From Campylobacter pinnipediorum subsp. pinnipediorum (GTDB lineage Bacteria; Campylobacterota; Campylobacteria; Campylobacterales; Campylobacteraceae), in the NCBI RefSeq assembly GCF_002021925.1, contig NZ_CP012546.1, positions 682,001-746,000 of the forward strand: DNA of 64,000 nt. The letters run 5' to 3'. Below are positions 1 to 10,593 of this stretch, piece after piece. Made by a program: the position numbers and the translations under genes. Below the pieces are notes generated by a model. It did no database searches and was not told the origin of the DNA. It was given only the letters and a program-made list of their open reading frames with translations. Positions within the stretch are counted from its first letter, which is position 1; each line of letters starts with the position of its first letter.

Positions 1-1001
1 ACAAAGTTTATGTTAATGAGCTTGATAAAATAGAACATAAAGGCAAGATTGCTATTGTTACAAACCCAAAGGTTTCAGGGCTTAATTTGAAGTCATTGCT
101 TGAAAATATAGTTTGTGATGAGTGTTTTGTTGTAAGTGTTCCAGATGGAGAACAATATAAAAATTTACAAACTTGTGAAAATATTTTAGAACAACTTTTT
201 ATTAGTAAGTTGGATCGTTCTAGTATGCTTATATCTTTTGGTGGCGGGGTTGTTGGTGATATTACTGGATTTGTGGCTAGTATTTATCAAAGAGGAATAA
301 AATTTATAAATATTCCTACCACTCTATTATCACAAGTTGATGCTAGTGTTGGAGGAAAGACTGGTGTAAATAATAAATTTGGTAAAAATTTAATTGGCTC
401 TTTTTATCAACCAGAAGCTGTTTATTGTGAAACTAAATTTCTAAAAACATTACCACAAAGAGAATTTTCAGCTGGATTTGCAGAAGTGGTTAAAATGGCT
501 GTTATGTTTGATAAAGATTTTTTTGATTTTATGCAAGATAATGATGTTAAAGATAAAAATATATTGGTAGAAATTATACAAAAAGCCATAAAGCTAAAAG
601 CTGATATAGTTATGCAAGATGAGAAAGAACTTGGCGTGAGAGCTTTACTTAATTATGGTCATACATTTGCCCACGTGATAGAAAATGAAACAAAGTATAG
701 TGTTTATTTGCATGGGGAAGCTGTTGCTATTGGGATAAATATGGCAAATGAACTTTCTTTAAAGCTGGGATTAATTACACAAGATGAAAAAAATAAGATA
801 AGTAATTTGTTGGTTAAGTTGAATTTACCTATATCGTATAAAATAGAAAATATTGATAGATTTTATAATGCTTTTTTTCTTGATAAAAAGAGCCAAAATA
901 ATAGTATAAAATTTATATTATCTAGTGGAATTGGCAAAAATATTATAAAAAGTGATGTTGATAAAGAATTGATTTGTGAAGTATTGAGTGAGTTTAGATG
1001 A
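1..1001 (+). CDS. aroB: 3-dehydroquinate synthase (5' end outside window)
   Basis: AroB converts DAHP to 3-dehydroquinate in the second step of the shikimate pathway, using NAD and a divalent metal in the cytoplasm. The reading frame is open from base 3 to the stop, giving about 332 residues, so only some 15-20 N-terminal residues are missing compared with the usual ~350. A TTG at 87 lies inside the gene and is not the start. Visible family motifs are DGEQYKNL, the Gly-rich [11 protein letters not shown] followed by [15 protein letters not shown], and the metal-ligand segments [19 protein letters not shown] and LHGEAVAIG. The stop overlaps the next start (ATGA), so it heads a co-oriented run with mscS, mtaB, the ftsH-like gene and mog. 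Gene order aroB-mscS-mtaB-ftsH-like matches my memory of C. jejuni Cj1008c-Cj1005c. Identification is secure. Confidence 0.96.
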   Translation, partial: KVYVNELDKIEHKGKIAIVTNPKVSGLNLKSLLENIVCDECFVVSVPDGEQYKNLQTCENILEQLFISKLDRSSMLISFGGGVVGDITGFVASIYQRGIKFINIPTTLLSQVDASVGGKTGVNNKFGKNLIGSFYQPEAVYCETKFLKTLPQREFSAGFAEVVKMAVMFDKDFFDFMQDNDVKDKNILVEIIQKAIKLKADIVMQDEKELGVRALLNYGHTFAHVIENETKYSVYLHGEAVAIGINMANELSLKLGLITQDEKNKISNLLVKLNLPISYKIENIDRFYNAFFLDKKSQNNSIKFILSSGIGKNIIKSDVDKELICEVLSEFR

Positions 1002-2578
1002 GAGTTGTATTATTATTTTTTATTTTTTTATTTCAAGTTTTTGCAGATAATAATATCAGTATTGATAGCAACTTAACAAATACAAGTATTTTAGATAGTA
1101 AAAAGCAATTAGAAGGCATAAATCTTTACCTTAAAAATAATATATGGATGGCTAGATATGCTAACTATAATACTTTTCAAAGAATAAATAACGAACTTGA
1201 AGATAATGAAAAGTTGATTAAAAAATATTCAAAAGATAGTAAGAAAAAATCAGATATTTCTAAAAAAATAAAATATTTAAAAGATCAACTAGAGCTTTTA
1301 AAGGAGTATGAAAAAACTCCATTTTCAAATATGCTATCAGCTCCAGAAGTAGCTGTTACACCGCGTATTACAAACCCGATTATGATGATTTCAGGGTTTT
1401 CATATATTAAAAAAATAAGAAGTGATAAAGAAGAATACAAGCATCATATTAATGAGCTTGATAATTTGTTAAAAAAATTAAAAGAAAAAGAAGAGATTTT
1501 ATCTACTATCTTGCCAAATGATTTTAATGAAACAGTTTCAAATCAGCTCTATGAGCTTAGAACTCAGATAAGCGAGTTTGAGAGTGCAAAGCAGATTGCT
1601 GATACCACATTTGATGTATATGAAAAACGAGCAGACGAATCTATAAATATAGCTACAAATGATATAAAATCACAAATTATAAGCACTATAAATATAGCTA
1701 TTTTTATCATAGCTATAATAGCTATATCATTCTTTTTTAAATTTATAGCAAAAAAAACCATAACAGATAATGATAGATTTTATACTGTAAATAAATTTAT
1801 AAACTTTATAAATTTTATCCTTATTATTCTTACATTGCTTTTTGCATATATAGAAAATGTTACATATGTTGTTACGGTTTTAGGTTTTGCTTCAGCCGGT
1901 ATTGCTATCGCTATGAAAGATATGTTTATGTCTATGCTAGGCTGGGTTGTTATAATATTTGGTGGTTCTATTCATGTTGGAGATAGGGTGAGAGTTAGTT
2001 ATAATGGAAATATATATGTCGGTGATATTATAGATATATCCGTTCTTAGAATGACACTTTTTGAAGATGTTACTCTTACTACATATAAAGAAAATAGGCG
2101 TGGCGGAAGGATAGTATTTATACCAAATAATTATATTTTTACAGAGCTTATATCAAATTATTCTCATCACGGTATGAAGACTGTATGGGATGGAATAGAT
2201 GTTGTTTTGAGTTTTGATAGCAATCACAAAAAAGCTGTGCATATAGCAAAAACAATAACAAGAAAATATGCAAAAGGATATACTGATATAGCTAAAAGAC
2301 AGATGACAAGACTTAGAAATGAGTATAGTATAAAAAATCCAAATGTAGAACCTAGGGTTTTTACATTTTTTGAACCTTATGGTATAAATGTTTCTATATG
2401 GTTTATGTCAAACTCATATGCTACTTTAACTCTAAGAAGCACTATTAGTTCAGAACTTATAGATGCTTTCAATAAAGAAGATGATATAGTTATAGCTTAT
2501 CCAACTCAAACTATGTATTTTAGTAAGAAGCTATCTCCAAAAGAGCATGCTGATTTAGATAAAGAGGTGCTTGTTTGA
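998..2578 (+). CDS. MscS-family mechanosensitive ion channel
   Basis: This is a 526-residue member of the MscS small-conductance mechanosensitive channel family, which releases solutes on hypo-osmotic shock from the inner membrane. Residues 1-16 form a signal peptide ending in VFA. About 200 residues predicted to be periplasmic and largely coiled-coil (roughly 55-200) follow. Membrane segments lie near 227-250 and 266-285, with a pore-lining helix near 295-320 ([14 protein letters not shown]). The MscS beta domain begins with [12 protein letters not shown]. The long exported N-terminal region makes it larger than E. coli MscS (286 aa). The ATG overlaps the aroB stop by 4 nt and its own stop overlaps the TTG of mtaB, so it is probably cotranscribed and translationally coupled with both. 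The family is certain; which solute or stress it serves is not visible. Confidence 0.93.
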   Translation: MRVVLLFFIFLFQVFADNNISIDSNLTNTSILDSKKQLEGINLYLKNNIWMARYANYNTFQRINNELEDNEKLIKKYSKDSKKKSDISKKIKYLKDQLELLKEYEKTPFSNMLSAPEVAVTPRITNPIMMISGFSYIKKIRSDKEEYKHHINELDNLLKKLKEKEEILSTILPNDFNETVSNQLYELRTQISEFESAKQIADTTFDVYEKRADESINIATNDIKSQIISTINIAIFIIAIIAISFFFKFIAKKTITDNDRFYTVNKFINFINFILIILTLLFAYIENVTYVVTVLGFASAGIAIAMKDMFMSMLGWVVIIFGGSIHVGDRVRVSYNGNIYVGDIIDISVLRMTLFEDVTLTTYKENRRGGRIVFIPNNYIFTELISNYSHHGMKTVWDGIDVVLSFDSNHKKAVHIAKTITRKYAKGYTDIAKRQMTRLRNEYSIKNPNVEPRVFTFFEPYGINVSIWFMSNSYATLTLRSTISSELIDAFNKEDDIVIAYPTQTMYFSKKLSPKEHADLDKEVLV

Positions 2579-3822
2579 AAAGAGATAAAATTTTTTTTAA
2601 AACATTTGGTTGTAGGACAAATATCTATGATACAGAACTTATAAAAAGTTATGTTAAAGATTATGATATAACAAATGATGAAGATGTAGCCGATGTGGTA
2701 GTGGTAAACTCTTGCACGGTTACAAATGGTGCAGATAGCGGTGTTAGAAGTTATATAAACGGTCTTAAAAAGCGTGGAGTTAAGGTTGTATTGACTGGTT
2801 GTGGTGCTATCAGTAAAGGGAAAGAGCTTTATGATAAAAATGGTATTTTTGGAGTTATAGGAGCTAGTGAAAAGTCAAAGATAAATGAATTACTTTCAAA
2901 TAATTCTAGGTTTTTTGAACTTGGAAATCTAAACTCAATAGATAAAAATATAGTTACAAATTATGAAAATCACACAAAGGCTTTTATAAAAATTCAAGAG
3001 GGTTGCAATTTTGCTTGTTCTTATTGCATAATACCTAGTGTTCGGGGTAAATCAAGAAGTATGGATGAAAACTCAATAATAAATGAAGCAAAAATTCTAG
3101 CTTCGAATGGTTATAACGAACTTGTTTTAACCGGCACAAATATAGGAAGTTATGGTAAAGATAGTGGAAGTTCTTTGGGTAAACTTTTATATAGACTTGG
3201 ACAAATATCTGGTATAAAAAGAATAAGACTTGGAAGTATAGAACCTAGTCAAATAGATGATGATTTTAGAGAAATTTTAAAAGAGCCTTGGCTTGAAAGA
3301 CATCTTCATATAGCACTTCAACATACAAGCCAAGCTATGCTTAGCATAATGAGAAGAAGAAATCAGGCATTTAAGGATTTAGAACTTTTTTGTGAATTAA
3401 GAGAGCTTGGTTTTGCTTTGGGGACTGATTTTATCGTAGGACACCCCGGCGAAAGTGATGATATTTGGAAAGATGCTTTGATAAATTTCAAAAAATTTCC
3501 ATTGACCCATATACATGCCTTTATATACTCTCCAAGAAATAATACCTATTCATCAACACTCAAACAAGATGTTAATGGTGCTGTAGCAAAACAAAGGCTA
3601 AAAACTCTAAAAGATATAGTTTTACAAAACAATATTGATTTTAGAAAAGAAAATAATATTCCTTTGCAAATTTTAGTAGAACAAAAAAATGGTGATTTTT
3701 TTGAGGGTTCAGATCAGTTTTATAATAAGGTAAAAATAAGCTCAGATACAGATATATCAAAAGAGTGGGTAGAGATTAAAAACTATGAAATAAGGGATGA
3801 TGCAAATTATGCAAAAATTTAA
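2575..3822 (+). CDS. mtaB: tRNA (t6A37) methylthiotransferase MtaB
   Basis: This is a radical-SAM methylthiotransferase of the MiaB/RimO family, most like MtaB, which converts t6A37 to ms2t6A37 in tRNAs reading ANN codons. The N-terminal UPF0004 domain supplies three cysteines for one iron-sulfur cluster, in FGCRTN, VNSCTVT and TGCGA. The radical-SAM triad is CNFACSYC at about residue 144. The C-terminal part (about 355-415) would be the TRAM-like region. The 415-aa length fits MtaB rather than the longer MiaB. The start is TTG at 2575, preceded by GAGG at 7 nt spacing and overlapping the mscS stop by 4 nt. The next frame starts within the last 26 bases of this gene. MtaB rather than MiaB is inferred from length and motif style; the family is certain. 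Confidence 0.9.
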   Translation: MKRDKIFFKTFGCRTNIYDTELIKSYVKDYDITNDEDVADVVVVNSCTVTNGADSGVRSYINGLKKRGVKVVLTGCGAISKGKELYDKNGIFGVIGASEKSKINELLSNNSRFFELGNLNSIDKNIVTNYENHTKAFIKIQEGCNFACSYCIIPSVRGKSRSMDENSIINEAKILASNGYNELVLTGTNIGSYGKDSGSSLGKLLYRLGQISGIKRIRLGSIEPSQIDDDFREILKEPWLERHLHIALQHTSQAMLSIMRRRNQAFKDLELFCELRELGFALGTDFIVGHPGESDDIWKDALINFKKFPLTHIHAFIYSPRNNTYSSTLKQDVNGAVAKQRLKTLKDIVLQNNIDFRKENNIPLQILVEQKNGDFFEGSDQFYNKVKISSDTDISKEWVEIKNYEIRDDANYAKI

Positions 3823-5464
3823 ATTTGAAAAGAAAAACATAGCTATTATAGCTCTTGTTTTGCTTATTATAGTTATGGTTTTTGCTGTTTTTAGGGGCGA
3901 GCCTAAAAATATAAGCTATGTAAATTTAGACCAATTTATAAAAAACGAACAGATACAAAAAGCAGTAATTAGCGGAAGTGATATTATTTTTTACACGCAA
4001 AATAACAGATATAAAATCATAAAAGATGCCATAGATATAAAAGAACTTGCAAAAACAATACCTATAGAGCAAGAAAAGCAATACATTATGATGGATGAGG
4101 TTTTTACAATTTTATTTTTGCTTGTTATGATTTTTATGTTTTTATTTGTTTTAAGTAAAATCAAAACAAATAAAGCAAATCATATGAGTAAAAATCCAGT
4201 TTTTGAGCTTGAAAATATGGTTCAATCAAGTATAAATCCCGTTGTATCAAATATAAATTTTAGTAATGTAGCTGGTATTAAAGATGTCAAAATAGAGCTT
4301 AGTGAAATAGTTGATTTTTTAAAAAATCCATCAAAATATAAAGAATTTGGTATAAAAATGCCAAAAGGTGTCTTGATGGTGGGACCACCGGGTGTAGGTA
4401 AGACTCTTATAGCAAAAGCTGTTGCTGGTGAAGCAAATGTTCCATTTTTTTATCAAAATGGTGCTAGTTTTGTTCAAATTTATGTTGGTATGGGAGCAAA
4501 AAGAGTTAGAGAGCTTTTTGCAAAGGCAAAAGCTTATGCACCATCTATCGTTTTTATAGATGAGATAGATGCTGTTGGTAAAAGTAGGGGTGGCGATAGA
4601 AACGATGAAAGAGAAGCTACATTAAACCAGCTTTTAACAGAAATGGATGGTTTTTTGGATAACTCAGGTGTTATTGTTATAGCCGCTACAAATCGTATAG
4701 AGATGATAGATGAAGCACTTTTAAGATCTGGTAGATTTGATAGAAGAATTTTCTTATCAATGCCAAATGTTGGCGATAGAAAAGATATTTTAAAATCATA
4801 CTTATCTGGAAAAATAACAAATGTTGATATTGAAGAAATTGCAAAAATGACAGTTGGTTTTTCAGGAGCTGCTCTTAGCACATTGGTTAATGAAGCTGCA
4901 ATCAATGCTTTAAGACGTGGTGTTAGAGTTATAGAAACTTCTGATTTTGAAGCCGTGTTAAATAAAGTATTGCTTGGCAAAAAAAGGGTTCTAAGCTATA
5001 CAGAGCATGAAAAAAAGATACAGTCTATGTATCAAGGTGCAAAGGCACTTAGTGCTTATTGGTTTGATATAAAATTTGATAAAATATCTCTTATTGAAGA
5101 TCGTTTTTTAGGTGCTGAGAGAGAGATAGAGTCAAAGACTCAAATGTTATCAAGGATTAAGGTCTATCTTGCTGGAATGGTTAAACTAGAGCTTGAGTTT
5201 AATGATGTTTTTTCAAATTCTTATTATGATTTAAATATAGCAAAAAGTATAGCTGAAAAAATGGTATTTGAATACGGAATGGGTCAGTCTTTTACTTCAA
5301 ATGTTTTAGATGTTGAAAATATATTAAAAACAGCTAAAACTGAAATAGCTGAGTTTTTACAAGGTATGAAAACACAAAGTGAAGATATCTCAAATTTTAT
5401 CTTTGAAAATGAAAGTATAGATAGATTTGATGTTTCTAAAATTTTAAATAAAACTTATGATTAG
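3797..5464 (+). CDS. FtsH-like membrane AAA+ ATPase lacking the HEXXH zinc motif
   Basis: The 555-residue protein has the FtsH layout. Two membrane segments (about 12-31 and 98-120) flank a short periplasmic region. An AAA+ domain follows, with Walker A GPPGVGKT (about 196-203), the pore loop FVQIYVG, Walker B IVFIDEID (about 251-258) and the second-region-of-homology Arg segment [12 protein letters not shown]-terminal M41-like domain comes last. Where FtsH has HEXXH, residues 412-416 read YQGAK, so both zinc histidines and the catalytic Glu are gone. The downstream Asp of the third-ligand region is kept (YYDLNIAK). This predicts an unfoldase or scaffold without protease activity, distinct from the true FtsH expected elsewhere. 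It overlaps the mtaB end by 26 nt; ATGs at 3797, 3800 and 3809 are all possible starts. The position matches my memory of C. jejuni Cj1005c, annotated as a membrane-bound ATPase. Confidence 0.88.
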   Translation: MMQIMQKFKFEKKNIAIIALVLLIIVMVFAVFRGEPKNISYVNLDQFIKNEQIQKAVISGSDIIFYTQNNRYKIIKDAIDIKELAKTIPIEQEKQYIMMDEVFTILFLLVMIFMFLFVLSKIKTNKANHMSKNPVFELENMVQSSINPVVSNINFSNVAGIKDVKIELSEIVDFLKNPSKYKEFGIKMPKGVLMVGPPGVGKTLIAKAVAGEANVPFFYQNGASFVQIYVGMGAKRVRELFAKAKAYAPSIVFIDEIDAVGKSRGGDRNDEREATLNQLLTEMDGFLDNSGVIVIAATNRIEMIDEALLRSGRFDRRIFLSMPNVGDRKDILKSYLSGKITNVDIEEIAKMTVGFSGAALSTLVNEAAINALRRGVRVIETSDFEAVLNKVLLGKKRVLSYTEHEKKIQSMYQGAKALSAYWFDIKFDKISLIEDRFLGAEREIESKTQMLSRIKVYLAGMVKLELEFNDVFSNSYYDLNIAKSIAEKMVFEYGMGQSFTSNVLDVENILKTAKTEIAEFLQGMKTQSEDISNFIFENESIDRFDVSKILNKTYD

Positions 5465-5473
5465 GAGTATAAG

Positions 5474-6016
5474 ATGGATAAGAAATTAAAAATAGGTATA
5501 TTAACATTAAGCGATAGGGCTAGTGAAGGTATTTATGATGATATTTCAGGAAATGCTATAAAAGAACTTATGGATGATTGGATTGTTAGCGAAAGAGATT
5601 ATGTTTATAGAGTTATCCCTGATGATTTTGAACTTATAAAAAATACACTTGTTGAGTTTGTGGATGAGCTAAAATGCGATTTGATTCTTACTACTGGCGG
5701 CACCGGTCCTGCTTTAAGAGATGTTACACCTGAAGCTACTGAAGCTGTTTGTGAGAAGATGATGCCGGGTTTTGGTGAGATGATGAGAAATGAGAGTTTG
5801 AAGTATGTTCCTACTGCTATTTTATCTAGACAGACAGCTGGAATTCGTGCAAATTCTCTTATAGTAAATTTACCAGGAAGTCCAAGAGCTATAAAAGAGT
5901 GTTTGGAGCCTATTTTCCCAGCTATACCATATTGTATAGATTTGATAAATGGTGCTTATATCACAACAGATGAAACAAAAATGAAAGTTTTTAGACCTAA
6001 GAAAAAAAAGGCTTGA
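5474..6016 (+). CDS. mog: Molybdopterin adenylyltransferase (Mog/MoaB family)
   Basis: The 180-residue protein belongs to the MogA/MoaB family, which adenylylates molybdopterin before MoeA inserts molybdate. The substrate-binding motif TTGGTGPALRDVTPEAT lies around residues 73-90, and the C-terminal NLPGSPRAIKECLEPI is typical of the family. The ATG is preceded by AGGAG at 6 nt spacing, 9 nt after the ftsH-like stop, so it is the last gene of the aroB run. The partner MoeA is encoded at 23446-24606. Molybdenum enzymes such as nitrate reductase or formate dehydrogenase are common in Campylobacter and would use the product. MoaB and Mog are hard to separate by sequence, but the adenylyltransferase function is likely. 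Confidence 0.9.
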   Translation: MDKKLKIGILTLSDRASEGIYDDISGNAIKELMDDWIVSERDYVYRVIPDDFELIKNTLVEFVDELKCDLILTTGGTGPALRDVTPEATEAVCEKMMPGFGEMMRNESLKYVPTAILSRQTAGIRANSLIVNLPGSPRAIKECLEPIFPAIPYCIDLINGAYITTDETKMKVFRPKKKKA

Positions 6017-6087
6017 AATTTTATATTTTTACTACAAGATAAAATCAAAACACATATTTAGATTATTTTTATACATTAGGAGTTTTT

Positions 6088-8121
6088 ATGCCACTTTCTA
6101 GACTAAATCAAGAGCAATATACTGCTGCTACTGCACCTTTTGGTGCAAATTTAGTTATAGCTAGTGCTGGAACTGGAAAAACTTCTACGATAGTAGCTAG
6201 AATCGCACATCTTTTGAATTTAGGTTGCGACCCGCAAAAGATAATGCTTTTGACTTTTACCAATAAAGCTGCTACCGAGATGATAGAAAGGCTAAATCGT
6301 TATTTTGATAAAAGTATAACATCATCTATCACATCAGGAACATTCCATTCAGTATCTTACACCTTGCTTAAAAAAATTGGAAAAAATGTAACATTAAAAC
6401 AGCCAAGTGAGTTAAAAATGCTTTTAAAAAGCATAGTGGAAAAGCGAAAATTCTATCATTTAAGTGATATTAAGCCATACGGTGGAGCTTATTTGTATGA
6501 TGTCTATTCGCTTTATCAAAACTCATCACAAGATGATAACTTTCACGATTATTTTGTGGCAAAAAATAGCGAACAAGCCGTTTATGCTGAAATTTATGAA
6601 GATATCTTAAAAGAATTTGAGCTTGAAAAAGAGAAATTTGGTTATGTTGATTTTAATGATTTGCTTATTAAAATGAGAGATGAACTTAAAAATAACGTAG
6701 ATATAAAATATGATGAAATTTTAATAGATGAATACCAAGATACAAATACTCTTCAAGGATCTTTAATAGATGCTTTTAATACAAAAAGTCTATTTTGTGT
6801 TGGTGATTTTGATCAAAGTATTTATGCTTTTAATGGGGCAAATATAGAGATTATAGGCTCTTTTAAAGATCGTTTTAAAGATGCAAATATATATGCTTTA
6901 AATGTTAATTATCGCTCAAGCTCTTCAATACTTGCACTTGCAAACAAGGTTATATCAAACAATCCTAGACTTTATGAAAAAAAGTTGGTTGTGAGTAGGG
7001 AGGGTAATTTTAAAAATCCAACACTACTCGTTTATAATGAGCTTTTTGACCAATACACAAACATAGCAGATATTATCTCTTTGTCTCCTTATGATAGAGA
7101 AAATATAGCTATTATTTTTAGAAATAACTCATCAGCAGATGGGATTGAGGTGGCTTTAAAAGAAAAAGGCATAAACTCAAAAAGAAAAGGCGGTATTAGT
7201 TTTTTTGAAAGTAAAGAGATAAAGTCTTTGATTGATTTGATTGGGATTTATGTAAACCCAAAAGATATTATGGCATTTATACATATATTTGAATATGCAA
7301 AAGGCGTAGGAAATGCTGTAAGTAAGGATATTTTTGATACCTTAATGAAGCTTGGTCACGGTGATTTGGTAAAAGGACTTTTAAAACCAGATAGCGCTGT
7401 GGATATAAAAAGTAAAAAAGTTCGCAACTATCAGCTTGGTCTTTTTGATGACTTTGATGATATTTCTGACGGTAGTAAATTTAAGAATTTAAACTTTGAT
7501 AGTGAATTTTTATCTCATCCAGTTTTAAAAAAAGAAAAATTAAGTGAAGATGGTGCTAGCTTTTTATACGAGCTTTTAAATTTATTAAAAAAATTACAAA
7601 ATTTAAATGATCCATATTTTTTTATAAAACATATACAAAATAGTAAAATTTTCTCTTTTGTAGTTGATGTTTTATCTACAAAAAGAGCAACTTTAAAAAA
7701 TGGAAATGTTGATTTGGCTCTTAAAGAAGAGATACAAGAAAAGATATTTCAAAAGACAAATGTTTTACTTGAACTTAGTAAAAAATACAATAATGTGGAA
7801 AAATTTTATAATTTTATAACACTTGGTAGTAATGAAATGAGCGAAGGGCAAGGGGTTAGTTTGCTTAGTGTTCATGCTAGCAAGGGGCTTGAGTTTGAAC
7901 AAGTTTTTGTTGTTGATTTGGCACAAAATAGATTTCCAAATTTGAAACTAATGAGTATGGGCGGGAGTTTGGAAGAAGAAAGAAGGTTGTTTTATGTTGC
8001 TGTTACTAGGGCAAAAGATGAGCTTTATCTAAGTTATGCTAGATTTGATAAGATGAAAAAAGTAAACTATCAACCAAGCTGTTTTTTGGTTGAAGCTGGA
8101 ATGGCGAAAGAGAGTTATTAA
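6088..8121 (+). CDS. UvrD/Rep-family ATP-dependent DNA helicase
   Basis: This 677-residue superfamily 1A 3'-5' DNA helicase probably acts in repair or replication restart. Visible helicase motifs are the Q-motif start LNQEQYTAATAPFG, Walker A ASAGTGKTST (about 27-36), motif Ia LLTFTNKAATEM, motif II DEYQDTN (about 214-220), motif III VGDFDQSIYAFNGA, motif IV VNYRSSSSI, motif V SVHASKGLEFEQVF and motif VI EERRLFYVAVTRAK. An AGGAG sits upstream of the ATG with normal spacing. It is separate from the mog run by 71 nt and followed by more than 500 bases without a gene. Campylobacter genomes carry several UvrD-like helicases and this one looks like the Rep/PcrA-like type. I cannot say which repair pathway it serves. 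Confidence 0.93.
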   Translation: MPLSRLNQEQYTAATAPFGANLVIASAGTGKTSTIVARIAHLLNLGCDPQKIMLLTFTNKAATEMIERLNRYFDKSITSSITSGTFHSVSYTLLKKIGKNVTLKQPSELKMLLKSIVEKRKFYHLSDIKPYGGAYLYDVYSLYQNSSQDDNFHDYFVAKNSEQAVYAEIYEDILKEFELEKEKFGYVDFNDLLIKMRDELKNNVDIKYDEILIDEYQDTNTLQGSLIDAFNTKSLFCVGDFDQSIYAFNGANIEIIGSFKDRFKDANIYALNVNYRSSSSILALANKVISNNPRLYEKKLVVSREGNFKNPTLLVYNELFDQYTNIADIISLSPYDRENIAIIFRNNSSADGIEVALKEKGINSKRKGGISFFESKEIKSLIDLIGIYVNPKDIMAFIHIFEYAKGVGNAVSKDIFDTLMKLGHGDLVKGLLKPDSAVDIKSKKVRNYQLGLFDDFDDISDGSKFKNLNFDSEFLSHPVLKKEKLSEDGASFLYELLNLLKKLQNLNDPYFFIKHIQNSKIFSFVVDVLSTKRATLKNGNVDLALKEEIQEKIFQKTNVLLELSKKYNNVEKFYNFITLGSNEMSEGQGVSLLSVHASKGLEFEQVFVVDLAQNRFPNLKLMSMGGSLEEERRLFYVAVTRAKDELYLSYARFDKMKKVNYQPSCFLVEAGMAKESY

Positions 8122-8650
8122 ATCTTAATTTTTAGTAGTTTATTTAAAAAAAATAGTCATTTTATCTTGTAAAATATTTTAGAAATATTCAAATCTTAGA
8201 TACAAAAATCTATTATTAATTTGACTGTAACTTTTTACGATATATATTTATAGCCATAAAATCTAATTAAAGTAGGTTTATAAAAAACCATTTTGCTAAA
8301 ACTTTTGCTTATATTTGTCTGGTTTTTTATTAATAAGATAAAGAACTTTTGGTTGAAATTTGAGATTTTAATTTTAAATTAGTTCGCTTTTAATTTAATA
8401 ACTTAAAAAATTAGATAAAAGATATATTTATCAAGAATACTTTTTGTTGTAAGTGATATAAAAATAATTGAGCTAGATAACAAAAAAATATAAATTTTAA
8501 TTAATGGTTGTAAAATTTATATAGGTATTTATGCTTTAATAGCGAGTTAGTTTGTGTTTTATATTAAAAAATTCATAAAAGAATATTTTAAAATATAAAA
8601 CTTTTATAAATTTATGCTTTAGGTAATTTTTATATAAATAATTAAATTAT
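8122..8650. other. Gene-free AT-rich intergenic stretch
   Basis: This stretch of about 530 bases separates the helicase from the end of dnaK. I found no open frame with a start, ribosome-binding site and protein-like composition on either strand, and no tRNA-like cloverleaf. It is extremely AT-rich. The only structure I can point to is an 11-bp inverted repeat at 8280-8290 and 8320-8330 (listed separately). It may contain remnants of lost genes, but none are recognisable. Confidence 0.6.
8280..8330. repeat. 11-bp perfect inverted repeat
   Basis: ATAAAAAACCA at 8280-8290 is the exact reverse complement of TGGTTTTTTAT at 8320-8330, separated by 29 bases. The second arm carries a T run, so on the + strand it could form a weak, long-loop terminator about 160-210 nt after the helicase stop. 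The loop is long for a classical terminator, so the function is uncertain. Confidence 0.35.
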
Positions 8651-8673
8651 AAGGGGTGTTTTAATCACCCCTT
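8651..8673 (-). terminator. Rho-independent terminator of the hrcA-grpE-dnaK operon
   Basis: AAGGGGTG (8651-8658) pairs perfectly with CACCCCTT (8666-8673) around a 7-nt loop, 12 bases past the dnaK stop on the minus strand. It is the only GC-rich patch in the neighbourhood. On the minus strand the stem is followed by an AT-rich stretch (ATAATTTAATTA) rather than a pure U tract, so termination strength is not certain. Confidence 0.75.
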
Positions 8674-8685
8674 TAAAAAAGTATA

Positions 8686-10557
8686 TTACTCAACTTCGGC
8701 GTCTATAACGTCATCATCTTTTTTCTTAGAATTTGCTTCGTTTGCATCGCCTTCTTTTTTATACATAGCTTCAGCAAGTTTATGGCTAGCAGCGCTTAAG
8801 TCTTTAACCTTAGCATCTATTTGCTCTTTTGTAGAGTTTTGGTCTTTAAGAGTCTCTTTTAGTTCATCTAAAGCTTTTTGTATGTTATTTCTGTCTTCTT
8901 CTGGTACTTTTTCACCAAGTTCGTCCATACTTTTTTGTGTTTGATGAACTAACGCGTCAGCTTGATTTCTAGCTTCTACAGCTTCTTTTCTTTTATTATC
9001 TTCTTCTTTGTGAAGCTCTGCCTCTTTTACCATTTTGTTAATCTCTTCATCACTTAAACCGCTTGAACCAGATATTGTTATATTTTGAGCCTTTCCGGTA
9101 GCTTTATCTTTAGCTGAAACAGTAAGTATACCGTTGGCATCTATATCAAACTCAACTTCTATTTGAGGAACTCCACGAGGTGCAGCTGGTATGCCTTCAA
9201 GGTTAAATTGTCCCAAAGACTTATTATCTCTTGCAAACTCACGCTCACCTTGTATTACATTGATTGTAACAGCACTTTGGTTATCTTCAGCTGTTGAGAA
9301 TACTTGGTTTTTCTTAGTAGGTATTGTTGTACCTTTTTCTATTATTTTTGACATAACTCCACCAAGTGTTTCTATACCAAGGCTAAGTGGTGTAACATCA
9401 AGAAGCAATACATCTTTAACATCGCCTTTTATAACAGCACCTTGGATAGAAGCACCTATAGATACTACTTCATCAGGATTTACGCTTTTGTTTAGCTCTT
9501 TGCCAAATGCTTTTTTTACTTCTTCTTGAACAAGTGGAACCCTTGTAGAACCACCAACCATTACGATCTCTTTTACTTCATTTTTGCTTAATCCAGCATC
9601 TTTTATAACTTCATTTATTTTTGTTATTGTTTCAGCTACCAAAGACTCTATCATTCCTTCAAATTTAGCACGACTTAAAGTTTTTACAAGGTGTTTTGGG
9701 CCACTTGCATCTGCTGTTATAAATGGAAGATTTATATTTGTTTCTGATGCTGAGCTTAACTCTTTTTTAGCATTTTCAGCAGCTTCTTTTAAACGTTGAG
9801 AAGCCATTACATCACCTTTTAAATCTATTCCGGTTTCAGATTTAAACTCATTTGCAAGCCAGTCAATTATAAGGTTGTCAAAGTCATCACCACCTAAAAA
9901 TGCATTACCGCCAGTAGCTAAAACCTCTACAACATTATCGCCAGTTTCCAAAACAGTAACGTCAAATGTACCACCACCAAGGTCATAAACCAATATCTTT
10001 TCAGCTTCTTTTTTATCTAGACCATAAGAAAGAGCAGCTGCTGTTGGTTCATTTATAATACGTAAAACATTTAAACCAGCTATTGTTCCAGCTTCTTTTG
10101 TAGCCTTTCTTTGGCTATCGTTAAAGTAAGCAGGCACCGTAATAACAGCATCAACAACTTTTTCACCTAAAAAGCTTTCCGCATCTTCTTTTAATTTAAT
10201 TAAAACTTTTGCAGAAATTTCTTGTGGTGTATAAACTTTGCCGGAAATTTCAATAGCGCATGCGCCATTTCTATCAACTACGTGATAAGGAAGTCTGTTT
10301 TTTGCTTCTTTTGCTGCATCTTCATTGCTCATTAATCCCATGATACGCTTTATAGAATAAATAGTTTTTTCAGGATTTGTTACAGCTTGACGTTTTGCAA
10401 CATCACCAACTAATACATCGCCTTTATCTGTAAAAGCTACTACTGAAGGAGTTGTGTTTTTTCCCTCCTTATTTGGTATAACCTTGCTTTCCCCGCGTTC
10501 AAAAACACTAACACAAGAGTTTGTTGTTCCTAAATCTATTCCTATAACTTTTGACAT
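8686..10557 (-). CDS. dnaK: Chaperone protein DnaK (Hsp70)
   Basis: DnaK is the ATP-dependent Hsp70 chaperone that works with DnaJ and GrpE in the cytoplasm. The 623 residues have the expected layout. The actin-like ATPase domain begins with [15 protein letters not shown] and contains [17 protein letters not shown] and [15 protein letters not shown]. The linker [19 protein letters not shown] follows, then the substrate-binding beta domain and a charged helical lid ending in [10 protein letters not shown], close to the conserved EEVD-like tail. It is the third gene of hrcA-grpE-dnaK, 36 nt after grpE, and is followed by a clear hairpin at 8651-8673. Regulation is expected through HrcA acting on the CIRCE element upstream of hrcA. 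DnaJ is not in this window. Confidence 0.98.
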   Translation of the reverse strand: MSKVIGIDLGTTNSCVSVFERGESKVIPNKEGKNTTPSVVAFTDKGDVLVGDVAKRQAVTNPEKTIYSIKRIMGLMSNEDAAKEAKNRLPYHVVDRNGACAIEISGKVYTPQEISAKVLIKLKEDAESFLGEKVVDAVITVPAYFNDSQRKATKEAGTIAGLNVLRIINEPTAAALSYGLDKKEAEKILVYDLGGGTFDVTVLETGDNVVEVLATGGNAFLGGDDFDNLIIDWLANEFKSETGIDLKGDVMASQRLKEAAENAKKELSSASETNINLPFITADASGPKHLVKTLSRAKFEGMIESLVAETITKINEVIKDAGLSKNEVKEIVMVGGSTRVPLVQEEVKKAFGKELNKSVNPDEVVSIGASIQGAVIKGDVKDVLLLDVTPLSLGIETLGGVMSKIIEKGTTIPTKKNQVFSTAEDNQSAVTINVIQGEREFARDNKSLGQFNLEGIPAAPRGVPQIEVEFDIDANGILTVSAKDKATGKAQNITISGSSGLSDEEINKMVKEAELHKEEDNKRKEAVEARNQADALVHQTQKSMDELGEKVPEEDRNNIQKALDELKETLKDQNSTKEQIDAKVKDLSAASHKLAEAMYKKEGDANEANSKKKDDDVIDAEVE

Positions 10558-10593
10558 GTTTTTTCCTTTTTATTAAATTTTTTATTTTCTAAA

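Noticed and set aside
9191-9799. Frames on the + strand opposite dnaK
   Set aside because: They are antisense shadows of a highly conserved gene with no ribosome-binding site or recognisable product; the same applies to antisense frames opposite lon, glyS, speA and ribD.
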